Part shown: positions 42,707 through 51,854 of the stretch, in pieces
Layout of the letters: each line of letters opens with the position of its first letter
How positions within the stretch are numbered: the first letter of the stretch is position 1
DNA from: JAHIQC01 sp964565645
Lineage (GTDB): Bacteria > Actinomycetota > Coriobacteriia > Anaerosomatales > JAHIQC01
Assembly (NCBI GenBank): GCA_964565645.1
Contig: CAZMFQ010000010.1
Location: forward strand, 1-64,000
Length of the DNA stretch: 64,000 nt
Reading direction: 5' to 3'
Notes under the pieces: generated by a model
Told to the model about the DNA's origin: nothing
Seen by the model: only the letters and a program-made list of their open reading frames with translations
Databases searched by the model: none
Made by a program: the position numbers and the translations under genes

Positions 42707-43642
42707 ATGACGTTTCCGAAAGTCACTGTGGTCGGAGCCGGCCAGGTCGGTGCAACGGCCGCATACGCACTGATCACCAAGAACATCGCGGACGTCGTGA
42801 TGGTCGATGTGGCCGAGGGGCTGCCCCAGGGCAAGGCCCTCGACATGATGCACAGCCGCAGCGTCGAGAGGTTCGGTCCGCGCGTGATCGGTACGAACGA
42901 CTACGCCGACACGGCAGGATCCGACATCGTCGTCGTAACGGCGGGCCTGCCGCGCAAGCCGGGGATGACCCGCGACGACCTGCTCGCCGCCAACTCCGCC
43001 ATCGTGCGCTCGGTGTTCGAGCGGGCCTACGCCGCGTCGCCCGACGCGATCTTCATCTGCGTCACCAACCCCCTCGATGTCATGGTCTACCTGGCGCGCC
43101 AGGTCACAGGGCTGCCTCCCGAGCGCATCTTCGGCATGGGAGGCGTGCTCGACTCGGCGCGTTTCGCATACGCGATCGCCGAGCGTCTCGAGGTCCCCGT
43201 CGGTGACGTCGACGCGCTGGCATGCGGCGCCCACGGCGACGCGATGGTGCCGCTGCCCGGACACTCGTTCGTGGGCGGTACGCGTCTGACCGAGCTGCTT
43301 CCCCCCGACGACGTCGCCGCACTCGTCGAGCGCACCGTGTTCGGCGGCGCGGAGGTCGTCGCGCTCCTCAAGACCGGCAGCGCGTTCTACGCTCCGGCGA
43401 TCTCGGTGGTCCGTATGGTCGAGGCCATCCTCGGGGACACGCGCGAGACCCTGCCGAGCTGCGTGTATCTCGACGGGCAATACGGCGTCTCCGACGTCTA
43501 CATGTCCGTTCCCGCCACGCTCGGGCGCTCGGGCATCGTGGACATACCCGTTCTCGATCTGTCCGCCGAGGAGTCGGCCGCGCTGTTGGCCTCGGCCGAA
43601 ACCATCGGCGAGGCGCTCGACTCCCTCGGGTTGAGGGGCTGA
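42707..43642 (+). CDS. mdh: Malate dehydrogenase (LDH-like type)
   Basis: 311 residues. The NAD loop VVGAGQVGATAAY, the substrate motif GLPRKPGMTRDDLL with Arg at the position that sets malate over lactate specificity, VTNPLDVM, and the catalytic histidine in GAHGDAMVPL are present. It interconverts malate and oxaloacetate. The fumarase genes downstream indicate a reductive or oxidative C4 branch of the TCA cycle. Confidence 0.93.
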   Translation: MTFPKVTVVGAGQVGATAAYALITKNIADVVMVDVAEGLPQGKALDMMHSRSVERFGPRVIGTNDYADTAGSDIVVVTAGLPRKPGMTRDDLLAANSAIVRSVFERAYAASPDAIFICVTNPLDVMVYLARQVTGLPPERIFGMGGVLDSARFAYAIAERLEVPVGDVDALACGAHGDAMVPLPGHSFVGGTRLTELLPPDDVAALVERTVFGGAEVVALLKTGSAFYAPAISVVRMVEAILGDTRETLPSCVYLDGQYGVSDVYMSVPATLGRSGIVDIPVLDLSAEESAALLASAETIGEALDSLGLRG

Positions 43643-43650
43643 CGCACCGC

Positions 43651-44490
43651 GTGGTCGAGGTCGCTCGCATAGCCGCGGCGGTACGTTCGGGCGTGCTCGA
43701 CGCAGCCACGGGACTGCGCCCCGACGTCGCCGACGCACTGACACGTGCACTCGCAGCCGAGCGTTCGGAGCGCGGTCGCCGGGTGCTCTCGCAGCTCGTC
43801 GAGAACGCGGCCATCGCCGAGCGCGACCGCGTGCCGCTGTGTCAGGACACCGGGACCGTGTGGGTCTGGGTCGAGCTCGGCGAACAGGAGTGTCTCGACG
43901 GTGATCTGTACGTCGCGGTCGACACCGCGGTCGCCGAAGCCTATCGCGAGGGCGCGCTGCGCATGAGCGTCGCCCGCGACGCGCTGCTCGACCGTTCGAA
44001 CACCGGCGACAACACCCCCGCGTTCGTGGACGTGACCTTCCGGCCCGGAACGGGCGCCACCGTGCACGTCATGCTCAAGGGCGGCGGCAGCGACAACTCC
44101 TCGGCGGTGGGCATGCTCGATCCTTCCGCCGGCCCCGAGGGCGTGCGCGAGTTCGTGCTGCGTGTCGTGACCGAGAAGGCCGCAGGGGCCTGCCCGCCGG
44201 TCGTTGTGGGCGTCGGCGTGGGCTCGACGTTCGACAAGGTCGCCTCACTCGCCAAGAAGGCGCTGCTGCGGCCCATGGACCGTTCCTCGACCGACCCGCG
44301 TGCCGCCGGGTTCGAACGCGAGTTGCTGACGGCCGTCAATGCGACGGGCATCGGCCCCGCGGGGCTCGGCGGCGACACGACGGCGCTCGCGGTCAGCGTG
44401 ATCACCGCGCCGTGCCACATCGCCGCGCTACCGGTGGCGGTCAACATGGGTTGCTGCGCCGCAAGGTCGGTGAGCATAGATGTCGACTGA
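43651..44490 (+). CDS. Class I fumarate hydratase, alpha subunit
   Basis: 279 residues from GTG. The iron-sulfur dehydratase signatures are present: VPLCQDTGTV, VMLKGGGSDNSSA, GIGPAGLGGDTTALAV and TAPCHIAALPVAVNMGCCAAR. With the beta subunit it forms an oxygen-sensitive 4Fe-4S enzyme that hydrates fumarate to malate. L-tartrate dehydratase is a possible alternative, but mdh 8 bp upstream favours fumarase. Its end overlaps the MFS gene by 11 bases. Confidence 0.9.
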   Translation: MVEVARIAAAVRSGVLDAATGLRPDVADALTRALAAERSERGRRVLSQLVENAAIAERDRVPLCQDTGTVWVWVELGEQECLDGDLYVAVDTAVAEAYREGALRMSVARDALLDRSNTGDNTPAFVDVTFRPGTGATVHVMLKGGGSDNSSAVGMLDPSAGPEGVREFVLRVVTEKAAGACPPVVVGVGVGSTFDKVASLAKKALLRPMDRSSTDPRAAGFERELLTAVNATGIGPAGLGGDTTALAVSVITAPCHIAALPVAVNMGCCAARSVSIDVD

Positions 44491-45970
44491 TTTCCACGAC
44501 GATCCCTGCGCGAGTCCGACACAGCGCGCGGTGGAGGCATCGCGGGGCGCCTATCGTCGCCTCGCCGCCAACCCGAAGTTCCGCCGCCTGTGGGTGAGCC
44601 AGTTCGTCTCCGGGATCGGGGACTGGCTCGTCATCGGCTTCCTCATGCCGCTCGTGACCGTGCTGTCGGGCGGCTCCTCGTTCGCGGTCGCGGGCATCAT
44701 GATCGCCAAGATCATCCCAGCGCTCGTGTTCTCCTCAGTCATCGGTGTGCTCGTGGACCGCTTCGACCGTAGGCGCACGATGATCGTGTGCGACCTTGCG
44801 CGTGCGGTTCTGGCCTTGGGGCTCATCGTCATCGCGGGACTGTCCACCGGTGCGCAGCTCGCGTTGATCTACGTGATCGTGCTCGCGATGGAGACAGCGT
44901 CGCTGTTCTTCTTCCCGGCCAAGAACGCGCTCATCCCGTACCTGGTCGAAGAAGAGGACATCACCGCCGCCAACGGTCTGTCCTACACCACGCAGCAGGC
45001 GAGCATGCTCGTCGGGCTCGCGGGAGCCGGTGCCATCCTCGCCGGTTTCGAGTCGATCGTGCGCGCGGTGCAGTCGGCCAACATCCCGGTCGTGGACACG
45101 GTCATCGAGTTCTTCGCGCCCGCGCTCCTCGGGCCGCGCGCCGGCGTGTTCCTCGACACACTCACGTTCCTGCTCTCGGCGGCTGCGATCTGGGGCATCC
45201 GCGTCAGCGCCCGGGCGACGCACGCCGACGGCCGCTTCGCCGTCTCGCTCATCGGCAAGGACGTGCTCGAATCCTTCCGGTTCCTGCGTGACCACCAGGA
45301 GCTCCGCGGCTTCCTCGTCACCATCGGGCTCGCGATCCTGGGGGGCGGCACGATCATCCCGGTCGGCCTCGTGTTCGTGCAGCAGGAGCTCTCCGGGCTC
45401 GGGCCGTTCCTCTCGCGCAGCCAGCTGCTCCAGCAGCTCGCAGCCACCCCGCAGACGTTCCTGCTCGTGTTTCTGGCGCTGGGGATGGTCACGGGCGCCC
45501 TGCTCGTGCCGCGTCTGTCGCAGATGATGTCGCTTCAGCTCCTGTTCCTGGGGGGCGTCGCGGGCTTCGGGCTGACGATGGGCGGGTTCGCGAGCGTGAA
45601 CACCTACGGCTGGGCGGGCCTGTTCGCCGCGCTCGCCGGGTTCTGTCTCGCGGGGGTGACGGTCGCAGGGAACACCTACGTCATCGAGACGGTCGCCGAC
45701 GAGATCCGCGGCCGCGTGTTCACCGCGCTCGAGTCGGTGATCCGCGTATGCCTGCTCACGTCGATGATCCTCATGGCGCCGCTCGGCGACCTCGCGGCCA
45801 AACTCGTGCGGCGCATCGTCGAGTCGCAGGGCGGGGACCTCGCCAAGGTCACGGTCACCGGTTCCCAGCTCGCGCTACAGCTCGCCGCGCTCATAGTGCT
45901 CGGTGCTGCGGTATATGCATTCCGTACGCTCAACTGGCGCAGACCTGCCGAGGAGCCTTCCGATGTCTGA
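44480..45970 (+). CDS. Major facilitator superfamily transporter
   Basis: 496 residues, about 12 helices. The start resembles MFS_3/EntS-type exporters (FRRLWVSQFVSGIGDWLV), and the MFS loop motif appears as GVLVDRFDRRRTMIV. Substrate is not predictable. The gene overlaps both the fumarase alpha gene before it and the beta gene after it, so a carrier for a C4 acid is tempting, but the family is more often a drug or siderophore exporter. Confidence 0.85.
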   Translation: MSTDFHDDPCASPTQRAVEASRGAYRRLAANPKFRRLWVSQFVSGIGDWLVIGFLMPLVTVLSGGSSFAVAGIMIAKIIPALVFSSVIGVLVDRFDRRRTMIVCDLARAVLALGLIVIAGLSTGAQLALIYVIVLAMETASLFFFPAKNALIPYLVEEEDITAANGLSYTTQQASMLVGLAGAGAILAGFESIVRAVQSANIPVVDTVIEFFAPALLGPRAGVFLDTLTFLLSAAAIWGIRVSARATHADGRFAVSLIGKDVLESFRFLRDHQELRGFLVTIGLAILGGGTIIPVGLVFVQQELSGLGPFLSRSQLLQQLAATPQTFLLVFLALGMVTGALLVPRLSQMMSLQLLFLGGVAGFGLTMGGFASVNTYGWAGLFAALAGFCLAGVTVAGNTYVIETVADEIRGRVFTALESVIRVCLLTSMILMAPLGDLAAKLVRRIVESQGGDLAKVTVTGSQLALQLAALIVLGAAVYAFRTLNWRRPAEEPSDV

Positions 45971-46553
45971 CCCCATCGCGCTCACGCTGCCGGCCTCGCG
46001 CGCCGACCTCGCCGGCCTGCGCGCCGGTGACGAGGTGCTCCTCACGGGCCCCGTGTTCACGGCCCGCGACGCGACCCACGCGCGCCTCGTCGCCGAGACC
46101 GGCGCGCACGGCGGTGTGGTGCCGTACGGACTCGATGGCCAGACGCTCTTCTACGCCGGCCCCACACCGCCGGCCGCGGGGCGGCCGGCCGGCTCGGTCG
46201 GTCCCACGACCGCCAAGCGGATGGACGCGTGGACGCCCGCGCTGCTTGAGGCCGGCATCGTGGCGACCATCGGCAAGGGGGCCCGCAGCGAGTCCGCTCG
46301 CGCAGCCTACGCCGCCACAGGCTCAGTGTACTTCGCCGCGGTGGGCGGCTCGGCCGCCTATCTGGCGACCAAGGTCCGCCGTGCGGACCCGGTCGCGTAT
46401 CCGGATCTCGGCACCGAAGCGCTCGTGCGTCTCGAACTCGACGAGTTCCCCGTCGTCGTCGCGATTGACGCGCACGGCGGCGATCTGTACGCGACCGCGG
46501 CGTCCGCATGGCGCGAGACCGCGGCCGGGCCGTCCGGGGAGGTGCGGTCATGA
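45963..46553 (+). CDS. Class I fumarate hydratase, beta subunit
   Basis: 196 residues from ATG 45963. Typical features are LRAGDEVLLTGPVFTARDATH, a GPTTAKRMD motif and the late segment GSAAYLATKVR, followed by YPDLGTEAL. It completes the fumarase begun at 43651, from which it is separated by the MFS gene. Its stop overlaps the tmk start (ATGA). Confidence 0.9.
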   Translation: MSDPIALTLPASRADLAGLRAGDEVLLTGPVFTARDATHARLVAETGAHGGVVPYGLDGQTLFYAGPTPPAAGRPAGSVGPTTAKRMDAWTPALLEAGIVATIGKGARSESARAAYAATGSVYFAAVGGSAAYLATKVRRADPVAYPDLGTEALVRLELDEFPVVVAIDAHGGDLYATAASAWRETAAGPSGEVRS

Positions 46554-47203
46554 CCGCTCGCGGAGCGTTCGTCACCTTCGAGGGCGGGGAGGGGTCGGGC
46601 AAGACCACCCAGATCCGCCTTCTGACCGCTGCTCTTGAGGCGGCGGGTCTCGAGGTGCTCGTGGTCCGTGAACCCGGTGGCACCCGCCTTGGAGAGGCGG
46701 TGCGGGCGCTCGTGCTCGACCCGGAAACGGGCGACATCGACCCGCGCGCCGAGCTTCTCCTCTACGAGGCCTCCCGCGCCCAACTCACACGCGAGCGCAT
46801 CGTGCCCGCGCTGGCGACCGGCGCCGTCGTACTCTGTGATCGCTACTACGACTCCTCGACCGCGTACCAGGGTTACGGGCGCGGTCTCCCGCTCGCTGAG
46901 ATCGCCGCGCTCAACACCGCCGCCACCGCGGGGCTCGTCCCGGACGCCACCATCCTGCTCGACGGCGACCACCGTTCGGGCATGGCCCGGGCCACCTCGG
47001 AGAACACCGACCGGCTCGAAGCGGCCGGCGACGAGTTCCACGAGCGCGTGCGCGCCGGGTTCCTCGCGATAGCCCGAGCGGAGCCGGACCGTGTGCATGT
47101 CATCGATGCCGACGGCACGCCCGAGCAGGTCTTCGAGCGTGTCCTGGCGGCCGTGCGCGCCGTTCCGGTGCTCGCGGTGGCACTGGGCGGGATCTCAGCG
47201 TGA
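46550..47203 (+). CDS. tmk: Thymidylate kinase
   Basis: 217 residues. The P-loop GGEGSGKTT, the REPGGTRLGEAVR motif and the DRYYDSSTAYQGYGRG segment identify it. It phosphorylates dTMP to dTDP. It lies in the common bacterial order tmk-holB-ricT; its stop overlaps the holB start (GTGA). Confidence 0.95.
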   Translation: MTARGAFVTFEGGEGSGKTTQIRLLTAALEAAGLEVLVVREPGGTRLGEAVRALVLDPETGDIDPRAELLLYEASRAQLTRERIVPALATGAVVLCDRYYDSSTAYQGYGRGLPLAEIAALNTAATAGLVPDATILLDGDHRSGMARATSENTDRLEAAGDEFHERVRAGFLAIARAEPDRVHVIDADGTPEQVFERVLAAVRAVPVLAVALGGISA

Positions 47204-48327
47204 ACAAGACCTGCGTGTGGGACGAGATCATCGGTCAGAACAAGGCCGTCGCGCATCTGCGTTCCGCGATCGAGACGGCGACTGTCGGACACGCGTACCT
47301 GTTCGTGGGACCGGCCGGAGCCGGCAAGAAGAAGGCCGCCAAGGCCTTTGCATGCGCGATGCTCTGTGACGACGACGGGTGCGGCGCGTGCCGCGCCTGC
47401 TACCGCGTCAAGAAGGGCGTGCACCCCGACGTGCGGGTCGTGGAGCCGGAGGGTGCCGCGGGCTATCTCGTCGAGCAGGTCCGCCCGATCATCCACGACA
47501 CCAACATGCGCCCGGTCGAGGGTTCGCGAAAGGTCTACATCATCGGCCAGGCCGACATGCTGCGCGACGCGCCCGCCAACGCGTTCCTCAAGACGCTCGA
47601 GGAGCCGCCGGACGACGTCGTGATCATCCTGCTCGCGCCGACGCTCGACTCGGTCCTGCCTACCATCGTCTCGCGCTGTCTGGTGGTCCGGTTCGCGCGG
47701 ATCCCGCAGACCACGGCCGTCGATCTGCTGCGCTCGCGCACCGCGGCGAGCCGCACGGAGGCGCTCGCGGCGCTCGCGGCGACGGGGGGTGTACTCGGCC
47801 GTGCGGTCGAGTTCCTCGAATCGTCCTCGCGTCGCGCGGCAAGAGAGCGTATGCTCGGCATCCTGAAGGACCTGGCGGTCCTCGACGAGTACGACGTGCT
47901 CGCTTCGGCCCGTGAGTTGCTCACACTGGTCAAGGCGCCGCTCGAGGAACTCAGGGAGCAGCATGCCGAGGAGCTGCGCGCACGGCAGGAGTTCGTCGGC
48001 AAGGCGCCGACCAAAGCGGTCGAGGATCGCCAGAAGCGTGAACTGACCGCCCGCGAGCGCGAAGGCGTTGCGGAGATACTGAACGTGACGGAGAGTTGGC
48101 TTCGGGACTGTCTCGTGATGTCCCAGGGGCTGACCGATATGGTGGTCAATGGTGATGCGGCCGACGCGATGGAAGAGGTCGCGGCGGTGATGACGCCGGG
48201 AGCCGCGACACGGGCGTTGGACGCCGTGAACGAGGCTCGCAAGAGAATCTCGTATAATGTGAGTCCGCAGTTGGCCGTCGAGGCCATGCTGTTCGATATC
48301 CGGGAGGTCCTCCTTTGCCCACGGTAG
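47200..48327 (+). CDS. holB: DNA polymerase III delta' subunit
   Basis: 375 residues from GTG. It has the AAA+ clamp-loader plan with a zinc site C-x8-C-x2-C-x2-C (about residues 51-66) and the SRC motif in LPTIVSRCLVVRF. The Walker A loop is GPAGAGKKK, with Lys where Ser/Thr is required, so ATP hydrolysis is unlikely; delta' subunits often lack it. It helps load the sliding clamp at replication. Its end overlaps ricT by 13 bases. Confidence 0.92.
   Translation: MNKTCVWDEIIGQNKAVAHLRSAIETATVGHAYLFVGPAGAGKKKAAKAFACAMLCDDDGCGACRACYRVKKGVHPDVRVVEPEGAAGYLVEQVRPIIHDTNMRPVEGSRKVYIIGQADMLRDAPANAFLKTLEEPPDDVVIILLAPTLDSVLPTIVSRCLVVRFARIPQTTAVDLLRSRTAASRTEALAALAATGGVLGRAVEFLESSSRRAARERMLGILKDLAVLDEYDVLASARELLTLVKAPLEELREQHAEELRARQEFVGKAPTKAVEDRQKRELTAREREGVAEILNVTESWLRDCLVMSQGLTDMVVNGDAADAMEEVAAVMTPGAATRALDAVNEARKRISYNVSPQLAVEAMLFDIREVLLCPR
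48253..48258 (+). promoter_or_regulatory. Possible internal promoter for ricT
   Basis: A consensus TATAAT lies within the 3' end of holB, 57 bases before the ricT start. There is no -35 box, so it is tentative. Confidence 0.35.
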
Positions 48328-49496
48328 TGGGAGTCAAACTCAGATTCGCACCACGCGTGCTGTGGTTCGATCCGAGCGGCACCGAGCCGCTCAAGGGCGC
48401 ACAGGTCATCGTCGAGACCGAGCGCGGCACCGAGATAGGCGAGATCGTCGAGGAAGCGCACGAGGTCGGCAAGGGTGAGCTCGCAGCTCCCCTCAAGCCC
48501 GTCGTGCGCATAGCAGACGAGACCGATCTCGCGCACGCCGCCGCTCTGATGGACGACGAGCGTGCCGCCATGCCCGTGTTCCGCGAGCTCGTCGAGAAGC
48601 ACAAGCTCGACATGAAGCCCGTGGCCGCCGAGTTCCTCTTCGGCGACGACAAGGTCGTCTTCTATTTCTCCGCCGAGGAGCGCGTGGACTTCCGCGAGCT
48701 CGTCCGTGACCTCGCTTCACGCTTCCGCCAGCGCATCGACATGCGTCAAGTCGGCGTGCGGGACGAGGCTAGGATGGTGGGCGGCCTCGGCCATTGCGGT
48801 CAGCAACTGTGCTGCGACCGCTTCAGCGGCGATTTCCAGCCGGTCTCCATCCGGATGGCGAAAGAACAAGACCTGCCTCTCAACCCCTTGAAAATCAGCG
48901 GGCTGTGCGGCAGACTCATGTGCTGTCTGCGCTACGAGTACGACGCCTACAAGGACTACAAGTCCCGGGCGCCCAAGCGAGGAGCGATGATCGAGACCCC
49001 TCTGGGCGAGGGCAAGGTCGTCGAGCTGAACACTCCGCGCGAGACGGTGACGGTGCGCATACCGGAGGCCGGCAACATGACGGTGCCGCTCTCGGTCATG
49101 GAATGCGGATCGGGCAAGGGTTGTCCCTGCTGCATCAAGCGCGAGGCGCTCGAGGAGTCGGGAGTGGTGCTTCCGGCGAGCATCTCCGCTCAACTGGAGC
49201 GGGATACGACCGCCGAGGAGGCGCCGGCCCGCAAGCCGCGCCAGGAGCGCAGCGAGCGGCCCGAGCGCGGCGGCAGGTCCGACCGGTCCGCCAAGGACAG
49301 GCCGGACCGCAAGCGCGGCGGCAAGCCGCGCGAGCAGCAGGCCCCCAAGGCCGATGCTGCACAGAAGGACAAGGCGTCGGAGGCTCCCAAGGCCGCTGAC
49401 GCCAAGCCGAAGGCCCCGGGAACGGGCCGCAGGCGCCGCAGACGCCGTTCGGGCGGCGGCGGCGAATCGGCGGGTACGGACGGCGGCGCCTCGTAG
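48315..49496 (+). CDS. ricT: PSP1-domain protein RicT (YaaT-like) with long charged tail
   Basis: 393 residues from TTG with GGGAGG upstream. The PSP1 core (about residues 1-270) carries the conserved cysteines GHCGQQLCCDRF, GLCGRLMCCLRYE and, later, GCPCC, which hold iron-sulfur clusters in the RicAFT complex of Bacillus. RicT is linked to RNA processing. The last 110 residues or so are low-complexity Arg, Lys, Glu, Ala and Pro, ending in a basic RRRRRR-type run, longer than usual and possibly RNA-binding. Confidence 0.9.
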   Translation: MPTVVGVKLRFAPRVLWFDPSGTEPLKGAQVIVETERGTEIGEIVEEAHEVGKGELAAPLKPVVRIADETDLAHAAALMDDERAAMPVFRELVEKHKLDMKPVAAEFLFGDDKVVFYFSAEERVDFRELVRDLASRFRQRIDMRQVGVRDEARMVGGLGHCGQQLCCDRFSGDFQPVSIRMAKEQDLPLNPLKISGLCGRLMCCLRYEYDAYKDYKSRAPKRGAMIETPLGEGKVVELNTPRETVTVRIPEAGNMTVPLSVMECGSGKGCPCCIKREALEESGVVLPASISAQLERDTTAEEAPARKPRQERSERPERGGRSDRSAKDRPDRKRGGKPREQQAPKADAAQKDKASEAPKAADAKPKAPGTGRRRRRRRSGGGGESAGTDGGAS

Positions 49497-49510
49497 GGTC
49501 GCGTTGATAG

Positions 49511-49586
49511 GCCGACGTAGCTCAGCTGGTAGAGCAACGCACTCGTAATGCGTAGGTCAGGGGTTCGAGTCCCCTCGTCGGCTCCA
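49511..49586 (+). tRNA. tRNA-Thr (CGT anticodon)
   Basis: A complete cloverleaf: acceptor stem GCCGACG (49511-49517) with CGTCGGC (49576-49582), D-stem GCTC/GAGC, anticodon stem ACGCA/TGCGT around CTCGTAA, and T-arm GGGGTTCGAGTCCCC. The anticodon CGT (49544-49546) reads ACG, threonine. CCA is encoded at 49584-49586. It is followed by a terminator. Confidence 0.96.
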
Positions 49587-49595
49587 CGAACATCA

Positions 49596-49621
49596 ATGGG
49601 CGGCCCCACGGGGCCGCCCAT
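49596..49621. terminator. Bidirectional stem-loop after the tRNA
   Basis: ATGGGCGGCCC (49596-49606) pairs with GGGCCGCCCAT (49611-49621), an 11-bp stem with a 4-base loop. It lies between the tRNA and the convergent chemoreceptor gene and could serve both. Confidence 0.75.
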
Positions 49622-49671
49622 CGTCATGTCCCACACAGTGTCGAGGGCTCACGCCCCGACTGCGGAGGCGT

Positions 49672-51681
49672 CTACTCCACCCGGAACCCGGCGAGCGAGT
49701 CATCGAGGTCGCGCGTCCTGCGCACCACGTCGTCGACGGCGCCCTCGACCTGCCGTGCCGCTGCTGCCGTATCCGCCGCGGCCGCGGAGACCTGGTGCAT
49801 CGCTTGGACCACTTGCTCTGAAGCGGCACGCTGCTGCTCGGCAGCGGCGGCGATCTCTCGGGCGGCGGATGTCGTCGCCGACATCTTGTCGACGATCTCG
49901 GTGAAGGTGTCCTCGGTCCGGCGCCCGCGCTCGGCGGCCTCTCCGATGCGGCTCTCCTGGTTTCCGGCGGCGCTTGTGAGGGCATTGCTGCCGTCGCGGA
50001 TGGTCGCGAGCAGCGACTCGATCCTGGCAGTCGACTTCGTGACCGACTCTGCGAGCGTTCGGATCTCGGTGGCGACAACGCCGAAGCCCTTGCCGGCCTC
50101 GCCGGCCCGCGCAGCTTCGATGGCTGCGTTCAGCGCGAGGATCTTGGTCTGGGCCGCGATCGAGTCGATGATGCCCAACACCTCACCGATGTCCGCGGCG
50201 CCCTCTGCCAGGCTTTCGGCAGCGATGCGCGTGTTGCCGGCGTCGTCACGGATGGAGACGACGTCTTGGATCGTCGATTCGAGACGGCCCTGTCCGTCCT
50301 GCGCTGCTTCGAGGGCGTCTTCGGCCAGATGCAGCACGCGCTCGGCTGATGCGGCGACAGAACGATAGGTCGCCGCCATCTCCTCGAGTGTGGCGGTCGT
50401 CTCACTCACAGCCGACGCCTGGCGGTTCGAACCTTCGGCCTGTACCGCGGCTGCGTGGCGGATCTCGCTCGCCGCGCCGTTGAGGCTTGCAGATGTCGCC
50501 TTGGCGCCCCGAATCAGACCGGCCAGGGCCGTGCCCATCTTGTTGAACGATTCGCCGAGCCTGATGATCTCGCGGCTGCCTCCGAGCGGCACGTCCGTTC
50601 GAAGGTCACCGTCGGCGATGCGCCCGGCGCTGTTCTCGAGATCCGACAGCGGCGCCGAGAGGCGTCTGGCGACCGTGAACGCGATCGCGAGTGCCGCACC
50701 CAGGCTCAGGACGAGAGAGATCGTGAGCAGCCGAAGGTATGCCGTACGGTCCGCGATGAGCGGCTCCATAGGGATGCCCACGAAGAGCATGCCGATCGTC
50801 TGGCCGGTGGGCGAGGGGATCCGGTCGTAGGCGGTGTACATGTCCTTGCCCACGACCTGGGCGCGCCCGCGGAAGGGCTTGCCGGCTTCGAGGGTCATCT
50901 CTCTGACCGGGTCCGAGACGACGGTGCCGTACGCCTTCATCCCGTTCTCGCCGGTCACCGTGGTCGCGATCCTGACCTCGTGTTCAAAGATGGTCGCGGC
51001 GCTGTCCGAGGAGGACACGATCGCGTCGACCAGGGTCGCGGAGCGGTTCTGGGGGATCACGGACATGAGCGCCCCGAGAGGCTGCCCCGCTTCATCCGTG
51101 ACCGGGACCACCGTGACCAGAGCGAGCACGTCATCGAGTTTCGGATGTATGACGGTGCCTGCCGCGGTCTCCTTGACCTCGATCGCGGTCTTCTCCGCGA
51201 GTCCGAGCGCCTCGATCTCCTGCGCGGGAACGAGGTCCCAGATCTTGGACGTCCGGCCGATCAACGCCTCCCGGAAGGGAGAGTATGTGGCGCGTGAGAC
51301 GGGACTTGCACCGAGGCTGCCCGCAAAGGGCGCTCCCGACCCGTCGAGGGCGAGCAGATACGCGCCGGTCCGTGCATCGACCGCGCCGCCGAGGCGTTCG
51401 TTCACCGTCTTGGCGTCACGCTTCGCGAACGCGGTCCTGACCTGAGGGCCGTTCGCGATGCCCGCGAGCAGTGCGGCTTGCGTGTTCTGCCGCTCGTTCA
51501 CAAGCTGGTATGCGCGTTCCATCCGCGTCTCGACCGAGCGGCGCCCTTCACGATCGATCGCGTCGCTGAACGACTTCACACCCACCCATGCGGCGGCCAG
51601 CGCCGGTACCACGGTGATCACGACGAACCACATGACCAGCCGCTGTGCCAGGGTCATCTTGCCCATGTTCAGGAACTTCAT
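49672..51681 (-). CDS. Methyl-accepting chemotaxis protein
   Basis: 669 residues. An N-terminal helix (about residues 13-33) and an external sensor region of about 270 residues, likely a Cache-type domain (GRRSVETRMERAYQLVNERQ...GAYLLALDGSG), are followed by a second helix (about 310-335), HAMP (ARRLSAPLSDLENSAGRIADGD is its start) and the cytoplasmic signalling domain, with the hairpin tip ALNAAIEAARAGEAGKGFGV. There is no CheR/CheB pentapeptide. The ligand is unknown. No che or flagellar genes are in the window, but a sigma-28-like promoter precedes it. Confidence 0.93.
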   Translation of the reverse strand: MKFLNMGKMTLAQRLVMWFVVITVVPALAAAWVGVKSFSDAIDREGRRSVETRMERAYQLVNERQNTQAALLAGIANGPQVRTAFAKRDAKTVNERLGGAVDARTGAYLLALDGSGAPFAGSLGASPVSRATYSPFREALIGRTSKIWDLVPAQEIEALGLAEKTAIEVKETAAGTVIHPKLDDVLALVTVVPVTDEAGQPLGALMSVIPQNRSATLVDAIVSSSDSAATIFEHEVRIATTVTGENGMKAYGTVVSDPVREMTLEAGKPFRGRAQVVGKDMYTAYDRIPSPTGQTIGMLFVGIPMEPLIADRTAYLRLLTISLVLSLGAALAIAFTVARRLSAPLSDLENSAGRIADGDLRTDVPLGGSREIIRLGESFNKMGTALAGLIRGAKATSASLNGAASEIRHAAAVQAEGSNRQASAVSETTATLEEMAATYRSVAASAERVLHLAEDALEAAQDGQGRLESTIQDVVSIRDDAGNTRIAAESLAEGAADIGEVLGIIDSIAAQTKILALNAAIEAARAGEAGKGFGVVATEIRTLAESVTKSTARIESLLATIRDGSNALTSAAGNQESRIGEAAERGRRTEDTFTEIVDKMSATTSAAREIAAAAEQQRAASEQVVQAMHQVSAAAADTAAAARQVEGAVDDVVRRTRDLDDSLAGFRVE

Positions 51682-51717
51682 AGGTTGCGAGGCCTTTCGT
51701 TGCGGTCAGTGCATGAA

Positions 51718-51745
51718 ACATCGGCCGAACATGTGGGTCACTTGA
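51718..51745 (-). promoter_or_regulatory. Sigma-28 (flagellar/chemotaxis) type promoter for the chemoreceptor
   Basis: On the minus strand, TCAAGTG with GCCGATGT (51718-51725) 16 bases after TCAA resembles the FliA consensus TAAA-N15-GCCGATAA. It ends 37 bases before the ATG. It matches 6 of 8 bases at -10 and 3 of 4 in the -35 core. Confidence 0.45.
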
Positions 51746-51845
51746 ACCGGATATGGGGTCGTGTCCATATTCTACTGTGCCAAAGCCGCGGACGCTTCGC
51801 CCGAGGTGACAGGACGCGGGTCTGACGTGCTGGATATACCCCCTA

Positions 51846-51854
51846 TGGTATGCT
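51846..51854 (+). promoter_or_regulatory. Possible extended -10 promoter for the nuo operon
   Basis: TGGTATGCT fits the extended -10 pattern found before several other genes here. No -35 box was identified, and the leader to nuoA would be about 170 bases. Confidence 0.4.

Noticed and set aside
49190..49636. Minus-strand frame of 148 codons with a GADEGTRTPDLRITSALLYQ-like segment
   Set aside because: That segment is the reverse translation of the tRNA-Thr gene, a well-known false annotation. The rest lies opposite the ricT tail.
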